Part shown: positions 53,573 to 61,990 of the stretch, piece after piece
Position numbering within the stretch: position 1 is the first letter of the stretch
How the letters are laid out: each line of letters begins with the position of its first letter
Source: JAAYCI01 sp964550985
GTDB lineage: Bacteria > Bacillota > Clostridia > Oscillospirales > Ruminococcaceae
NCBI GenBank assembly: GCA_964550985.1
Contig: CAZKBM010000007.1
Span: 1 to 64,000 of the forward strand
DNA: 64,000 bases
Direction: 5' to 3'
Translations under genes and position numbers: made by a program
Notes under the pieces: model-generated
Databases searched by the model: none
What the model was told of the DNA's origin: nothing
The model's input: the letters and a program-made list of their open reading frames with translations, nothing else

Positions 53573-53629
53573 GCGCCGTAAATACCGCGCCGCAAAAAAA
53601 TGGTGACAGGCCAGTTTGGGGATGAAAAC

Positions 53630-54811
53630 ATGGACAAAATGGTTTTGGAAGAGGTGGTCTCGCTTTGCCGGGGCCTTATAAAGGCACAAAGCACTTCGGG
53701 CAAGGAGGAAGCTGCCGTTGCGGTATTGGCAAAATTTTTCTGGGCAAATGCGTTTGACGAAGTGACCATTGACCCCTGTGGAAGCATTATAGGGCTGGTA
53801 AATGGGGGGCAACCTGGCCCCACCCTTTTATTTGATGGGCACATTGACACGGTACCTGTAGAAAAGGAAGCCGACTGGAGCCACCCGCCATTTGCGGGTG
53901 AAATACAAAAGGGCCGCCTGTATGGGCGGGGCGCCAGCGATATGAAGGGTGCCCTTGCCGCCATGGCCTGTGCGGCGGCGCAGTATGCCAAACAGCCAAA
54001 ACGGGAGTTTAAGGGCAAAATTTGTGTGGCGGGTGTTGTGCAGGAGGAATGCTTTGAAGGTGTGGCCGCCCGCAGAATAAGCGAGGCGTTGCACCCTGAT
54101 TATGTGGTGATTGGCGAGGCAAGCGAATGTAAGCTAAAAATTGGGCAACGCGGTAGGGCGGAAATAAAACTGGAAGTTTTTGGTAAGCCTGCCCACAGTG
54201 CCAGCCCGCAGGCGGGTGTAAATGCGGTATATCAAATTTGCGAACTGATTGAATGCATAAGAAAACTGCCGCCTCCCCGCCATGAAATACTGGGCGAGGG
54301 TATCCTTGAACTTACCGATATCAAGTCCTCCCCCTATCCGGGTATGTCGGTGGTGCCGGAATACTGTGTGGCCACTTTTGATAGGCGCCTTTTGGCGGGG
54401 GAAACGAAAGAAGAGGTGCTGCAGCCTTTGCAAAGTTTACTGGCGCAGCAGATGGCGCAAAACCCGGTTTTGCAGGCAAAAGCCAGCTTTGCGGTGGGGC
54501 GCGAAACCTGCTATACAGGCGAGGGGATGGAGGCGGAGCGCTTTTTCCCCGGCTGGATTTACAGCCGGGAAGAGACGTATATTCAAAAAGTGTACAGCCG
54601 TTTGCAGGCGCTGGGCCTAGCCCCCCAGTTTGCCTATTATAATTTTTGCACCAATGGCAGCCATTACGCGGGTGAAAAAGCCATACCCACAATTGGATAT
54701 GGCCCTTCGCGCGAGGAACTGGCGCATGTTGTAGACGAATATGTGGAACTGGACGAACTACAGCGCGCCTATAAGGGCTATGGCGGAATGATAGAGGCGC
54801 TGCTGGGCTGA
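53630..54811 (+). CDS. ygeY: YgeY-like M20 family hydrolase
   Basis: A 393-residue M20/ArgE-type metallohydrolase. Metal ligands are in FDGHIDTVPV, GRGASDMKGALAAM, VVQEECFEG and GEASECKL. The sequence matches the YgeY branch, found with selenium-linked molybdenum hydroxylases and purine catabolism. It would release a carboxylate or amine from the opened product. The ATG at 53630 has GGGGAT upstream; an ATG at 53600 lacks a ribosome site. Last gene of the rightward block. No in-frame UGA or selenocysteine codon was seen. Confidence 0.88.
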   Translation: MDKMVLEEVVSLCRGLIKAQSTSGKEEAAVAVLAKFFWANAFDEVTIDPCGSIIGLVNGGQPGPTLLFDGHIDTVPVEKEADWSHPPFAGEIQKGRLYGRGASDMKGALAAMACAAAQYAKQPKREFKGKICVAGVVQEECFEGVAARRISEALHPDYVVIGEASECKLKIGQRGRAEIKLEVFGKPAHSASPQAGVNAVYQICELIECIRKLPPPRHEILGEGILELTDIKSSPYPGMSVVPEYCVATFDRRLLAGETKEEVLQPLQSLLAQQMAQNPVLQAKASFAVGRETCYTGEGMEAERFFPGWIYSREETYIQKVYSRLQALGLAPQFAYYNFCTNGSHYAGEKAIPTIGYGPSREELAHVVDEYVELDELQRAYKGYGGMIEALLG

Positions 54812-54870
54812 GAGGGCAAGAGTGGTTTTTAAAGGTGAAACAGAGATGGATTCACCCGAATTTTCAATAA

Positions 54871-54917
54871 GAATCCCCCCGTGTTCCAGGGCAAAACCCT
54901 GGCATACGGGGGGATTC
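54871..54917. terminator. Large hairpin terminator between convergent operons
   Basis: A 12-bp outer stem (GAATCCCCCCGT/ACGGGGGGATTC) encloses a second 6-bp stem (CCAGGG/CCCTGG). T-rich sequence follows on the minus strand. It separates the catabolic block from the peptide transporter operon. Confidence 0.8.
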
Positions 54918-54927
54918 CACTCTCCGG

Positions 54928-56688
54928 TTAACCCATGTAAATCTGGGTGTAGTCGGTATAGGAATTGGGGTTGAACGCAATGCCCTGCACATTGCCCGAG
55001 AGGTAATAGTAGTTTACGGGCAGGTACTCGGGGGATACAACCGCCTCGCTCAGCAAAATGGTCTCGGCCTCTAAATAGAGCTGGGCCTTTTCTTTGTTGT
55101 CGGTGGTCTCTTTGGCCTGCTGTAAAAGGTCGGCATATTTTTGGGCGCTCTCGTCGCTCCAACCGGTTTTGTCCTTGTTGAAGTAGCCGCTATCCAAATG
55201 GAAGAGGCTGAGCAGGGCCTCGGGGTCGTTATAGTAGGGGCCCCAGCCCGAAAGTGCGATATCGTAATCGCCCGAATCAATTTTATCCCACATGATGTTC
55301 CAGTCCATCATATCAATGGTGAGGTTGACGCCTAAATTCTCTTGGAACTGCTGATAGTACCACTCGGCAATTTTTTTCGAGAGTTCGTCGGTGCCGCGGG
55401 AGGCAAAGTGTACCTCCATCTTGGCGGGGTCGGGGTCTAAGCCCTCTTCTTTCAAACCCTCTACCAGCAGGGCTTTCAGGTCTGGGTTTGCGGCGCGCAG
55501 GTCGGCCAAAATCTGTTCGTTCTTGCCGCCCACCAGTTCGGTGTAGGTGGTGTCGCCCACATTAAATACATCGGGCAGCACGGTTTCAATGGCCACGGCT
55601 TTGCCGTTGCGTAAGTCATCTACAAATTTTTGGCGGTCGAACGCCAGGGAAAAAGCCAAACGGATTTTGGGGTTTTTGAAATACTGGTTTGCACAGTTGA
55701 AGGCCAAAAACTCCGGCGCGCGGGTGGGGGCGGGCATCTCTTTAAAATCACCGCCGGCCAGTATCATCTGCTGCCAGTCGGGGTCGTTGGTGGCCATGCT
55801 GTTTATTTCGCCGCTCAGCAAGGCCTGTACCATGGTGGAAGGGTCGGAGAGAACCTTGCGTACCACCTTTTCAAGCTTCACATTTTCAGCATCCCAGTAG
55901 TTCGGGTTTTTCGCCATCACCATCTCAATATTCTGCGTCCAGCTTTCAATACTAAAGGCCCCATTTGTCACTAACTTGTCGGCGCTGGAGCCATAGGCGT
56001 CTCCCCACTCCTCCATTTTATCCTGCCGAATGGGCTTGGGGCTTGACACAAGCTCCAAAAAGAAAGGGGCGGGGCGGGTTAGGGTAAATACCACGGTTTT
56101 GTCGTCCGGGGCGGCCACACCAATTTCTTCCGGTTTTTTGTTGTTTTTGGGGTCTGTGCCGTCGTTGTACAGTGCCTCGGTAAAATTCTCAATAATGCCC
56201 TCAAACAGCCAGGCGTTGGTGGAGCCGGTGGCGGGGTTTGCCATGGTTTGAAAGGTATACAAAAAGTCCTGTGCGGTTACGGGCACACCATCATTCCACA
56301 TGGCGTTATCGCGCAGGTGGAAGGTATAGGTTTTACCGTCTTCGCTCACTTCCCAGCTTTCGGCCACGCCGGGCTTAATGACGGCCTCGCCATTTTCATC
56401 GGTGACGTAGCGTACCAAAGTTTCTAGCACAATGTCATACACTTCGTTTTCGGGCGCACCGGTGTTCTGCTGGGGGTTGATGCCTGGAAGGGCACTGGAC
56501 GAGGCATACACAAAGGTTTGCTCGCCCGCCGGGGCCGAGGCCCCCGCGCCGCTTTGGCCCGCAGTGCTGCCCTGGGCGCCGCTGGCCGCCCCACTGGCGG
56601 AAGAACTGCCGCCGCCACAGGCCGTGGCTGTAAAGGCCAGTGCCAGGCAAAGTGCCAATGCCGAGATGATTCTTTTTGACTTTCTCAT
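54928..56688 (-). CDS. Peptide-type ABC substrate-binding lipoprotein
   Basis: A 586-residue solute-binding protein of the SBP_bac_5 (OppA/DppA) family. Signal peptide with lipobox TATAC giving Cys 24, Ser/Gly/Ala linker, then the family start (PQQNTGAPENEVYDIV) and VAESWEVSEDGKTYTFHLRD. Binds oligopeptides or, in some members, other solutes. The ATG at 56688 follows GGAGGAGATT; an ATG 12 nt upstream overlaps that ribosome site. Last gene of the opp operon. Confidence 0.93.
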   Translation of the reverse strand: MRKSKRIISALALCLALAFTATACGGGSSSASGAASGAQGSTAGQSGAGASAPAGEQTFVYASSSALPGINPQQNTGAPENEVYDIVLETLVRYVTDENGEAVIKPGVAESWEVSEDGKTYTFHLRDNAMWNDGVPVTAQDFLYTFQTMANPATGSTNAWLFEGIIENFTEALYNDGTDPKNNKKPEEIGVAAPDDKTVVFTLTRPAPFFLELVSSPKPIRQDKMEEWGDAYGSSADKLVTNGAFSIESWTQNIEMVMAKNPNYWDAENVKLEKVVRKVLSDPSTMVQALLSGEINSMATNDPDWQQMILAGGDFKEMPAPTRAPEFLAFNCANQYFKNPKIRLAFSLAFDRQKFVDDLRNGKAVAIETVLPDVFNVGDTTYTELVGGKNEQILADLRAANPDLKALLVEGLKEEGLDPDPAKMEVHFASRGTDELSKKIAEWYYQQFQENLGVNLTIDMMDWNIMWDKIDSGDYDIALSGWGPYYNDPEALLSLFHLDSGYFNKDKTGWSDESAQKYADLLQQAKETTDNKEKAQLYLEAETILLSEAVVSPEYLPVNYYYLSGNVQGIAFNPNSYTDYTQIYMG

Positions 56689-56731
56689 AATCTCCTCCAA
56701 ATTTTATGATAAATAGAACCTGTTCTATTGC

Positions 56732-57700
56732 CTAAATCTCTTCGGCCCGGTGGCAGGCCACAAAGTGTTGTGGGGCCAGTTCCCGGCTAAGGGGGGTCTC
56801 CTCTTTGCAGCGCTGCACGGCGTACTGGCAGCGGCCTGCAAAGCGGCAGCCCGGCTTTGGGTTTATGGGGCTGGGAATCTCTCCCTCAATGGGGATGCGC
56901 CGCTTTTCCCGCTCGGCCTTGGGGTCTGGTATGGGAATGGAGGACAGCAGCGCTTTTGTATAGGGGTGCATTGGGTTTTGGTACAATTCATCACTGCTGG
57001 CAAGTTCGGCCAAATTCCCAAGATACATCACGCCCACCCGGTCCGATATATACTTCACCATGGAGAGGTCGTGCGCAATGAACAGATAGGTGAGCTTGCG
57101 TTTTTGCTGTAGGTCTATCAGCAAATTTACCACCTGTGACTGGATGGAGACGTCCAGCGCGGAGATGGGCTCGTCGCAGACAATAAACTCCGGTTGGATG
57201 GCAAGCGCCCGCGCAATGCCGATGCGCTGGCGTTGCCCGCCTGAAAATTCATGCGGAAAACGGGAGGCGTGCTCTTTGTTCAGCCCCACATCATGCAGCA
57301 GCTCAAATACCATTTCCTGGCGGTCTTTGCTCTGGCCAATGCCGTGAATTTCCAGCCCTTCGGCCACGATGTCCCCCACGGTCATGCGGGGGTTTAAAGA
57401 GGAGTAGGGGTCTTGAAAGATGATTTGGGCTTTGCGCGTAAAGGCCTTTTTTTCACTGGGCCGCATGGCCCCAATATCGGCCCCTTGGTAAAGCACCTGC
57501 CCGCCCGTGGCCGGGTACAGGCCCAGCACGGTTTTGCCGCAGGTGGTTTTGCCGCAGCCGCTTTCGCCCACAAGGCCCAGGGTTTCGCCAGGGTAAATGG
57601 CAAAACTTACGCCGTCCACCGCTTTTAAAATGGCATTTTTACCCACTTTAAAGTGCTTTTTTAAATCTTTTACCTCCAGCAGTGCGCTGCGCTCATCCAC
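56732..57700 (-). CDS. oppF: Oligopeptide ABC transporter ATPase, OppF type
   Basis: A 322-residue ATPase. Walker A GESGCGKTT, signature FSGGQRQRIGIARAL, Walker B FIVCDEPISALD, and the C-terminal oligopeptide/dipeptide region with cysteines GCRFAGRCQYAVQRC, found in Opp/Dpp ATPases that bind an iron-sulfur cluster. The start is GTG at 57700 after AAGGGGGG, overlapping the oppD stop by 8 nt. A longer frame from 57790 lies within oppD. Confidence 0.93.
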   Translation of the reverse strand: MDERSALLEVKDLKKHFKVGKNAILKAVDGVSFAIYPGETLGLVGESGCGKTTCGKTVLGLYPATGGQVLYQGADIGAMRPSEKKAFTRKAQIIFQDPYSSLNPRMTVGDIVAEGLEIHGIGQSKDRQEMVFELLHDVGLNKEHASRFPHEFSGGQRQRIGIARALAIQPEFIVCDEPISALDVSIQSQVVNLLIDLQQKRKLTYLFIAHDLSMVKYISDRVGVMYLGNLAELASSDELYQNPMHPYTKALLSSIPIPDPKAEREKRRIPIEGEIPSPINPKPGCRFAGRCQYAVQRCKEETPLSRELAPQHFVACHRAEEI

Positions 57701-58739
57701 AGGCCAGCCCCCCTTCACCGTTTGCTGCAAAGCCGCTGCGGTCGGCCTTTGGGTGGTACAGCCAGCAGCTACTTTCATGCCCGCCTTCAAACTGGCTTAC
57801 CGGGGGTTCTTTTATACGGCAGATGCGCATACCATATTCGCACCTTGCGGCAAAGGGGCAGCCCTCGGGCGGGTTTAACAGGTCGGGCGGGGCGCCCGAA
57901 AGGGTGTACAGGGCCTGCTGTTTGTGGCTGGCAAGCTTTGGCACGGCCTTTAAAAGGGCCGCTGTATAGGGGTGGCGGGGGGTATAGAACAATTCGTCCA
58001 CGTCCGCCCGCTCCACCACCTGGCCGGCGTACATCACCTGCATCCTATCGGCTACGCTGGCCACCACGCCCAAATCGTGCGTTACCAAAATAACCCCCAT
58101 ATTCAGCTCTTTTTTCAGCCCGGCAATCAAATCCATAATCTGGGCTTGTATGGTCACATCCAGCGCGGTGGTGGGCTCGTCAGCAATCAGCACCTTGGGG
58201 CGGCAGGCCAGGGCCACAGCAATCATCACCCGCTGGCGCATCCCGCCCGAAAATTCGTGCGGGTACTGGCGCAGGCGTTTTGCGGCGTTGGGTATTTTCA
58301 CCATCTCCAAAAGCTCGGCGGCCTCGCGCTCGGCCTCGGCCTTGGTTAGCCCGCGGTGTATAACAAGGCTCTCGGCTATCTGCCCGCCCACCTTCATGGT
58401 GGGGTTCAGGCTGGTCATCGGGTCCTGAAAAATCATCGAAATTTGGTTGCCACGCACCTTGGCCATCTGCTTTTCGCTATACTGCAAAAGGTCTTCGCCT
58501 TCGTATAAAATTTGTGCTTCCTGCTTATTGATTTGGGCCGCTGGAGGCAAAAGGCCCATCACGGCTTTAGAGGTTACGGTTTTACCGCAGCCGCTTTCGC
58601 CCACAACGGCCAGGGTTTCGCCCTCGCACAGTTTAAAGCTTACCCCGCGCACCGCATGGGAGATGCCCATGTAGGTTTTGAAGGAGACATGCAGATTTTT
58701 CACTTCTAAAATCGTCTTTTTCTCGGTTTCCATAGCCAT
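57693..58739 (-). CDS. oppD: Oligopeptide ABC transporter ATPase, OppD type
   Basis: A 348-residue ATPase. Walker A GESGCGKTV, signature FSGGMRQRVMIAVAL, Walker B VLIADEPTTALD, and the C-terminal GCPFAARCEYGMRIC motif. The ATG at 58739 overlaps the oppC stop (TGATG); an ATG at 58733 is better spaced from GAGGGGG and is an alternative. Confidence 0.93.
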   Translation of the reverse strand: MAMETEKKTILEVKNLHVSFKTYMGISHAVRGVSFKLCEGETLAVVGESGCGKTVTSKAVMGLLPPAAQINKQEAQILYEGEDLLQYSEKQMAKVRGNQISMIFQDPMTSLNPTMKVGGQIAESLVIHRGLTKAEAEREAAELLEMVKIPNAAKRLRQYPHEFSGGMRQRVMIAVALACRPKVLIADEPTTALDVTIQAQIMDLIAGLKKELNMGVILVTHDLGVVASVADRMQVMYAGQVVERADVDELFYTPRHPYTAALLKAVPKLASHKQQALYTLSGAPPDLLNPPEGCPFAARCEYGMRICRIKEPPVSQFEGGHESSCWLYHPKADRSGFAANGEGGLACG

Positions 58740-59704
58740 CACCCCCTCAATTTTGGGTCAAGCGCATCCGTAAGCCCGTCGCCAATCAGGTGGAAGGCCA
58801 GGATGGTGAGCACGATGAACAGGCAGGGGAAGAACAGTTCATAGGGGTAAAACATCATCCGCTGCTGGCCCGCGCTGGCAAGCGCGCCCCAGCTGGTATC
58901 CGGCGGGCTTACCCCAAGGCCAATAAAGCTTAAAAAGGCCTCGCCAAAGATGAAACCCGGCAGCGACATTGTGATATCCACCATAATAAGCCCCAGGGTG
59001 TTGGGCAGAAGGTGCTTCATAATAATGCGCCCGGTGCCCGCCCCCAGCGCTTTTGCGGCCTGCACGTAGTCTTGCTCTTTTAACTGTAATATCTGCCCGC
59101 GCACCATGCGGGTGGTGCCCACCCAGGAGACAATGCTCATGGCCAGCACCAATGCAAACATGCTGCGCCCCATGGAAATGGAGAGGATGACGACGATAAT
59201 TAGGTAGGGTAGGTTGCCAATAAACTCACAGATGCGCATGATGATGTCGTCCACCAGGCCGCCTTTTAGGCCCGCCAGCGCCCCCAAGGCCGAGCCGATA
59301 ACGAACATCACCGCCGTGCAGCACAGGCCGATGAGGATGGATACCCGCCCGCCCTCGCACACGCGGGTGAAGATATCGCGGCCCATCTCGTCTGTGCCAA
59401 ACCAGTGCTGCGCACTGGGAAACTGGTTTTTTACGCTGTTGTCCATGTATTTAAAATCGTAGCCGCTAAGCAGTGGCCCTGCAAAAATGGTTACAATTAC
59501 CAAAACCAGCAGGATAAGCCCCAGCAAAGCCAGCCGGTTTTGGCGAAAGCGCCGCCATACATCGGCCCAATAAGTGAGCGAGGGCTTGGAGATGGCATCG
59601 GCCGAGAGGCCCGCCGTGCCCACCCGCTCAAACATCGCATCGTCCTGCTCAGGGTTTTGTAAACCCGCAGCCGGGGGCTGCTTCATCAAAAGTTCGTTTG
59701 CCAT
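58739..59704 (-). CDS. oppC: Oligopeptide ABC transporter permease, OppC type
   Basis: A 321-residue permease with an N-terminal cytoplasmic extension, about six membrane segments, and the OppC motif FGTDEMGRDIFTRV near residue 103. The coupling loop is AAKALGAGTGRIIMKHLLPN. Overlaps oppD, and 9 nt separate it from oppB. Confidence 0.94.
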   Translation of the reverse strand: MANELLMKQPPAAGLQNPEQDDAMFERVGTAGLSADAISKPSLTYWADVWRRFRQNRLALLGLILLVLVIVTIFAGPLLSGYDFKYMDNSVKNQFPSAQHWFGTDEMGRDIFTRVCEGGRVSILIGLCCTAVMFVIGSALGALAGLKGGLVDDIIMRICEFIGNLPYLIIVVILSISMGRSMFALVLAMSIVSWVGTTRMVRGQILQLKEQDYVQAAKALGAGTGRIIMKHLLPNTLGLIMVDITMSLPGFIFGEAFLSFIGLGVSPPDTSWGALASAGQQRMMFYPYELFFPCLFIVLTILAFHLIGDGLTDALDPKLRG

Positions 59705-59713
59705 ATGCCGCCC

Positions 59714-60649
59714 CTAACTTTTGGTACGGGCCAGGCGAATCCGCGGATCTGCCACGCCGTACAGGATATCCACCACAATCAGCGCCGCCACATACAGCAT
59801 GGCGTAAAACACCGTAAGGCCCAAAATCATGGTGTAGTCGTTATCGGTTACCGATTTTACGTAGTAAGCGCCCAGGCCGGGTATGGCGAACATCTTTTCC
59901 AAAATGAACGAGCCCGCAAATATACCCGCCACGGCCGGGCCAATGAGGGTGATGATGGGCAGCATGGAGTTGCGCAGCACATGCTTGCGAACGGTACGGC
60001 CGGGGGTGCAGCCCTTGGCCTTGGCGGTTACGATGTAATCCTCGCTTACCACCGAGAGGGTGCTGCTGCGCATGTATTTTGTGTAGGAGGCCACCCCGCC
60101 TAAGGTGTAAGCCGTAACGGGCAGGATGAAGTGCTTGAGCCCGCCCCAGCCAAATACCGGGGCCAACTGCCACTTAAAGGCAACAAAATATTGTAAAAGG
60201 GCGGCAAACACAAAGCTGGGAATACAGATGGCCAGCACAACGCACACCCGGATGATATGGTCGCTGGCTTTATTGCGTTTTAGCGCCGCCACAAGCCCCA
60301 AACACACCCCTATGCTGGCCTGCAGGCACACCGCAATACCGCCTATCTGCATGGAGATGGGGGCGTTATCGCGTATCACCGTGTTGGCACTGCGCCCGGT
60401 GTAGATGATGGACTCCCCAAAATCGCCTGTGGTAAGCAGGTTTTTCATATAAATGAAATAGCGCTGTACCACGGGTTTGTCCAGGCCATATTTTCTCATC
60501 AGCACCTCGCGGGCCTGGTCGGGCATCTGCGAGGCCTTGGCTGCAATAGGGTCGCCCGGGGCACCCGCAATTAGGAAAAAGGTGGCCGTAATGATGAGCA
60601 ACAGGGTGATAACCGCATACCCCAGCCGCTTTAAAATGAAACGGGCCAT
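59714..60649 (-). CDS. oppB: Oligopeptide ABC transporter permease, OppB type
   Basis: A 311-residue permease with six membrane segments and OppB signatures (YGLDKPVVQRYFIYMKNL near residue 55; TAKAKGCTPGRTVRKHVLRN in the coupling loop). The ATG at 60649 follows GGGAGGAACACCA; the frame from 60721 extends into the promoter. First gene of a five-gene operon. Confidence 0.94.
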   Translation of the reverse strand: MARFILKRLGYAVITLLLIITATFFLIAGAPGDPIAAKASQMPDQAREVLMRKYGLDKPVVQRYFIYMKNLLTTGDFGESIIYTGRSANTVIRDNAPISMQIGGIAVCLQASIGVCLGLVAALKRNKASDHIIRVCVVLAICIPSFVFAALLQYFVAFKWQLAPVFGWGGLKHFILPVTAYTLGGVASYTKYMRSSTLSVVSEDYIVTAKAKGCTPGRTVRKHVLRNSMLPIITLIGPAVAGIFAGSFILEKMFAIPGLGAYYVKSVTDNDYTMILGLTVFYAMLYVAALIVVDILYGVADPRIRLARTKS

Positions 60650-60710
60650 TGGTGTTCCTCCCTCATGGATTGGTTTTTGGTAAACCTTTGCTAAACCAGA
60701 ATTTTGTAAG

Positions 60711-60755
60711 AATGTTAACACTTGAACAGAAATAATTGTAGAAATGTTAACACTT
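60711..60755 (-). promoter_or_regulatory. opp operon promoter with two GntR-type operators
   Basis: AATGTTAACACTT occurs twice as a direct repeat (60711-60723 and 60743-60755), each containing the palindrome TGTTAACA. On the minus strand a -10 box TACAAT (60740-60735) lies between them, 2 nt from the upstream operator. The gntR promoter at 61723 has the same operator and spacing. No good -35 was seen. Confidence 0.65.
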
Positions 60756-60765
60756 AAACTACCGC

Positions 60766-60929
60766 TTAGAGCAGATTAATAAAACATAGATATAGCGAAC
60801 GCAGGCAGAAACGGTGCAGGGCAAGGCGGAGGATTGAGCAATACTGTATGTATTGCGATTGACGACAACGCAGCCATTCGCCGTTTCTGCCAAGAGCAGC
60901 ATAACTCATGTTATGTTAATTTGCTCTAA
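60766..60929. mobile_element. MITE-like palindromic element, 164 bp
   Basis: Ends are TTAGAGCA and TGCTCTAA; the 31-bp terminal inverted repeats match at about 22 positions. Nested arms GGCAGAAACGG (60804-60814)/CCGTTTCTGCC (60881-60891) and GCAATAC (60838-60844)/GTATTGC (60850-60856) let the whole element fold. It has no coding capacity. No clear target-site duplication. It lies between the gntR end and the opp promoter. Confidence 0.7.
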
Positions 60930-61008
60930 CCCTTTGCACACCTGTTTTGTACACTAGCCTTGTGCATTAGCCCTTTATAGGGTTTTGCCTCAAAATAGAA
61001 GTAAAAAA

Positions 61009-61695
61009 CTAGGTAAAAAGGTTTACCACGCCATCTGGGGCTTGCTGGTTGTGCTGGTACAACACTTTTGGCACCACCATATAATGTTCCTCTATCACCT
61101 TGTTAATCTCGTCTATATCTTGGGTTTTAAAGGCGTCCAAAATAATCAGGTGGTTTTCGGCCAGGCGGGGGTGGGGCATCAGGTCGCTGCTGTACATGGT
61201 GTAATAGATGGCTGCGTTGCCCCCGTCAAAGTTACTCCAGGTTTTAAACAGGGTGGGCAGCCCGGCCTCCTGCACAATGGTTTTGTGAAATTCCTGGTCG
61301 ATGGCTACAATTTCGGGCAGGTCCTTCTGGCTGGCCGCCAGCCGCATGGCCTCGCACTGTTTTTGCATAAGCTGCTGGGTGCCCGGCCGCAGCTTCCCCT
61401 CAAACACCCGCACAGCCAATGTCTCCAGTGTGCAGCGTATCAGGTATACCTCGGCCATGTTGCCGGGGGAGAGGGTTTTCACCGTACAGCCCTTGTTGGG
61501 TGTGTAGGATACAAAACCCTCTTGCTCAATTTGGCGCAGTGCTTCACGCACCGGGCCCCGGCTAATGCTAAGCTGCCGGGCCACTTCGGCCTCATTAATC
61601 TTCCCCCCTGGTGGAATTTCTCCCCCCAATATCAGGTTGCGTAGGTATAGCGCAACATTTTCCCGTAAAGTTGTGTGGCTAAATTGTGGTGGCAT
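61009..61695 (-). CDS. GntR/FCD-family transcriptional regulator
   Basis: A 228-residue regulator. The winged helix is at residues 10-70 (INEAEVARQLSISRGPVREALRQI). The FCD effector domain follows, with its Asp/His metal or ligand residues (DQEFHKTIV near residue 140; HPRLAENHLIILDA near 190). It probably represses its own gene and the opp operon through GTTAACACTT sites, and is divergent from the GH42 gene. Confidence 0.92.
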   Translation of the reverse strand: MPPQFSHTTLRENVALYLRNLILGGEIPPGGKINEAEVARQLSISRGPVREALRQIEQEGFVSYTPNKGCTVKTLSPGNMAEVYLIRCTLETLAVRVFEGKLRPGTQQLMQKQCEAMRLAASQKDLPEIVAIDQEFHKTIVQEAGLPTLFKTWSNFDGGNAAIYYTMYSSDLMPHPRLAENHLIILDAFKTQDIDEINKVIEEHYMVVPKVLYQHNQQAPDGVVNLFT

Positions 61696-61722
61696 GCCGC
61701 CCCGCCTTTGCTGAGAGATGCG

Positions 61723-61743
61723 ATTGTATAATAGTTAACACTT
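61723..61743 (-). promoter_or_regulatory. gntR promoter with autoregulatory operator
   Basis: On the minus strand AAGTGTTAAC (61743-61734), five bases, then TACAAT (61728-61723). The opp promoter has the same ten bases and the same spacing to its TACAAT. Confidence 0.65.
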
Positions 61744-61908
61744 TGTGTATTGTAACGGGTTTGGCCCCCTTGCGCAAGCCCTGGGCCGGTATTTTGGCAG
61801 TGTGCAAGGAAAAGTGCCTGCATTTTTGGTGAACAGGTCAAACTTTTATTTTTGTGTAGCAGGGAATTTGACGCCTCTACAATGCCGTAAATATGCAAAT
61901 TATATGCA

Positions 61909-61937
61909 TTGTTAAGTGCCTTTGTTTGTTGTACAAT
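61909..61937 (+). promoter_or_regulatory. Promoter of the GH42 gene
   Basis: TTGTTA (61909-61914), 17 nt, TACAAT (61932-61937). Just upstream and overlapping the -35 is the inverted repeat ATGCA-N7-TGCAT (near 61893-61909), a possible operator. Confidence 0.6.
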
Positions 61938-61990
61938 ACAAATACCTACCCAAATACCCCGCCACTTTATTTATTAAGGAGAGTTAGCCC

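Noticed and set aside
27574..54811. Selenocysteine genes in the selenium-linked cluster
   Set aside because: YgeY-type clusters are linked to selenium, but every frame runs to a normal stop with no internal TGA and no downstream continuation of homology.
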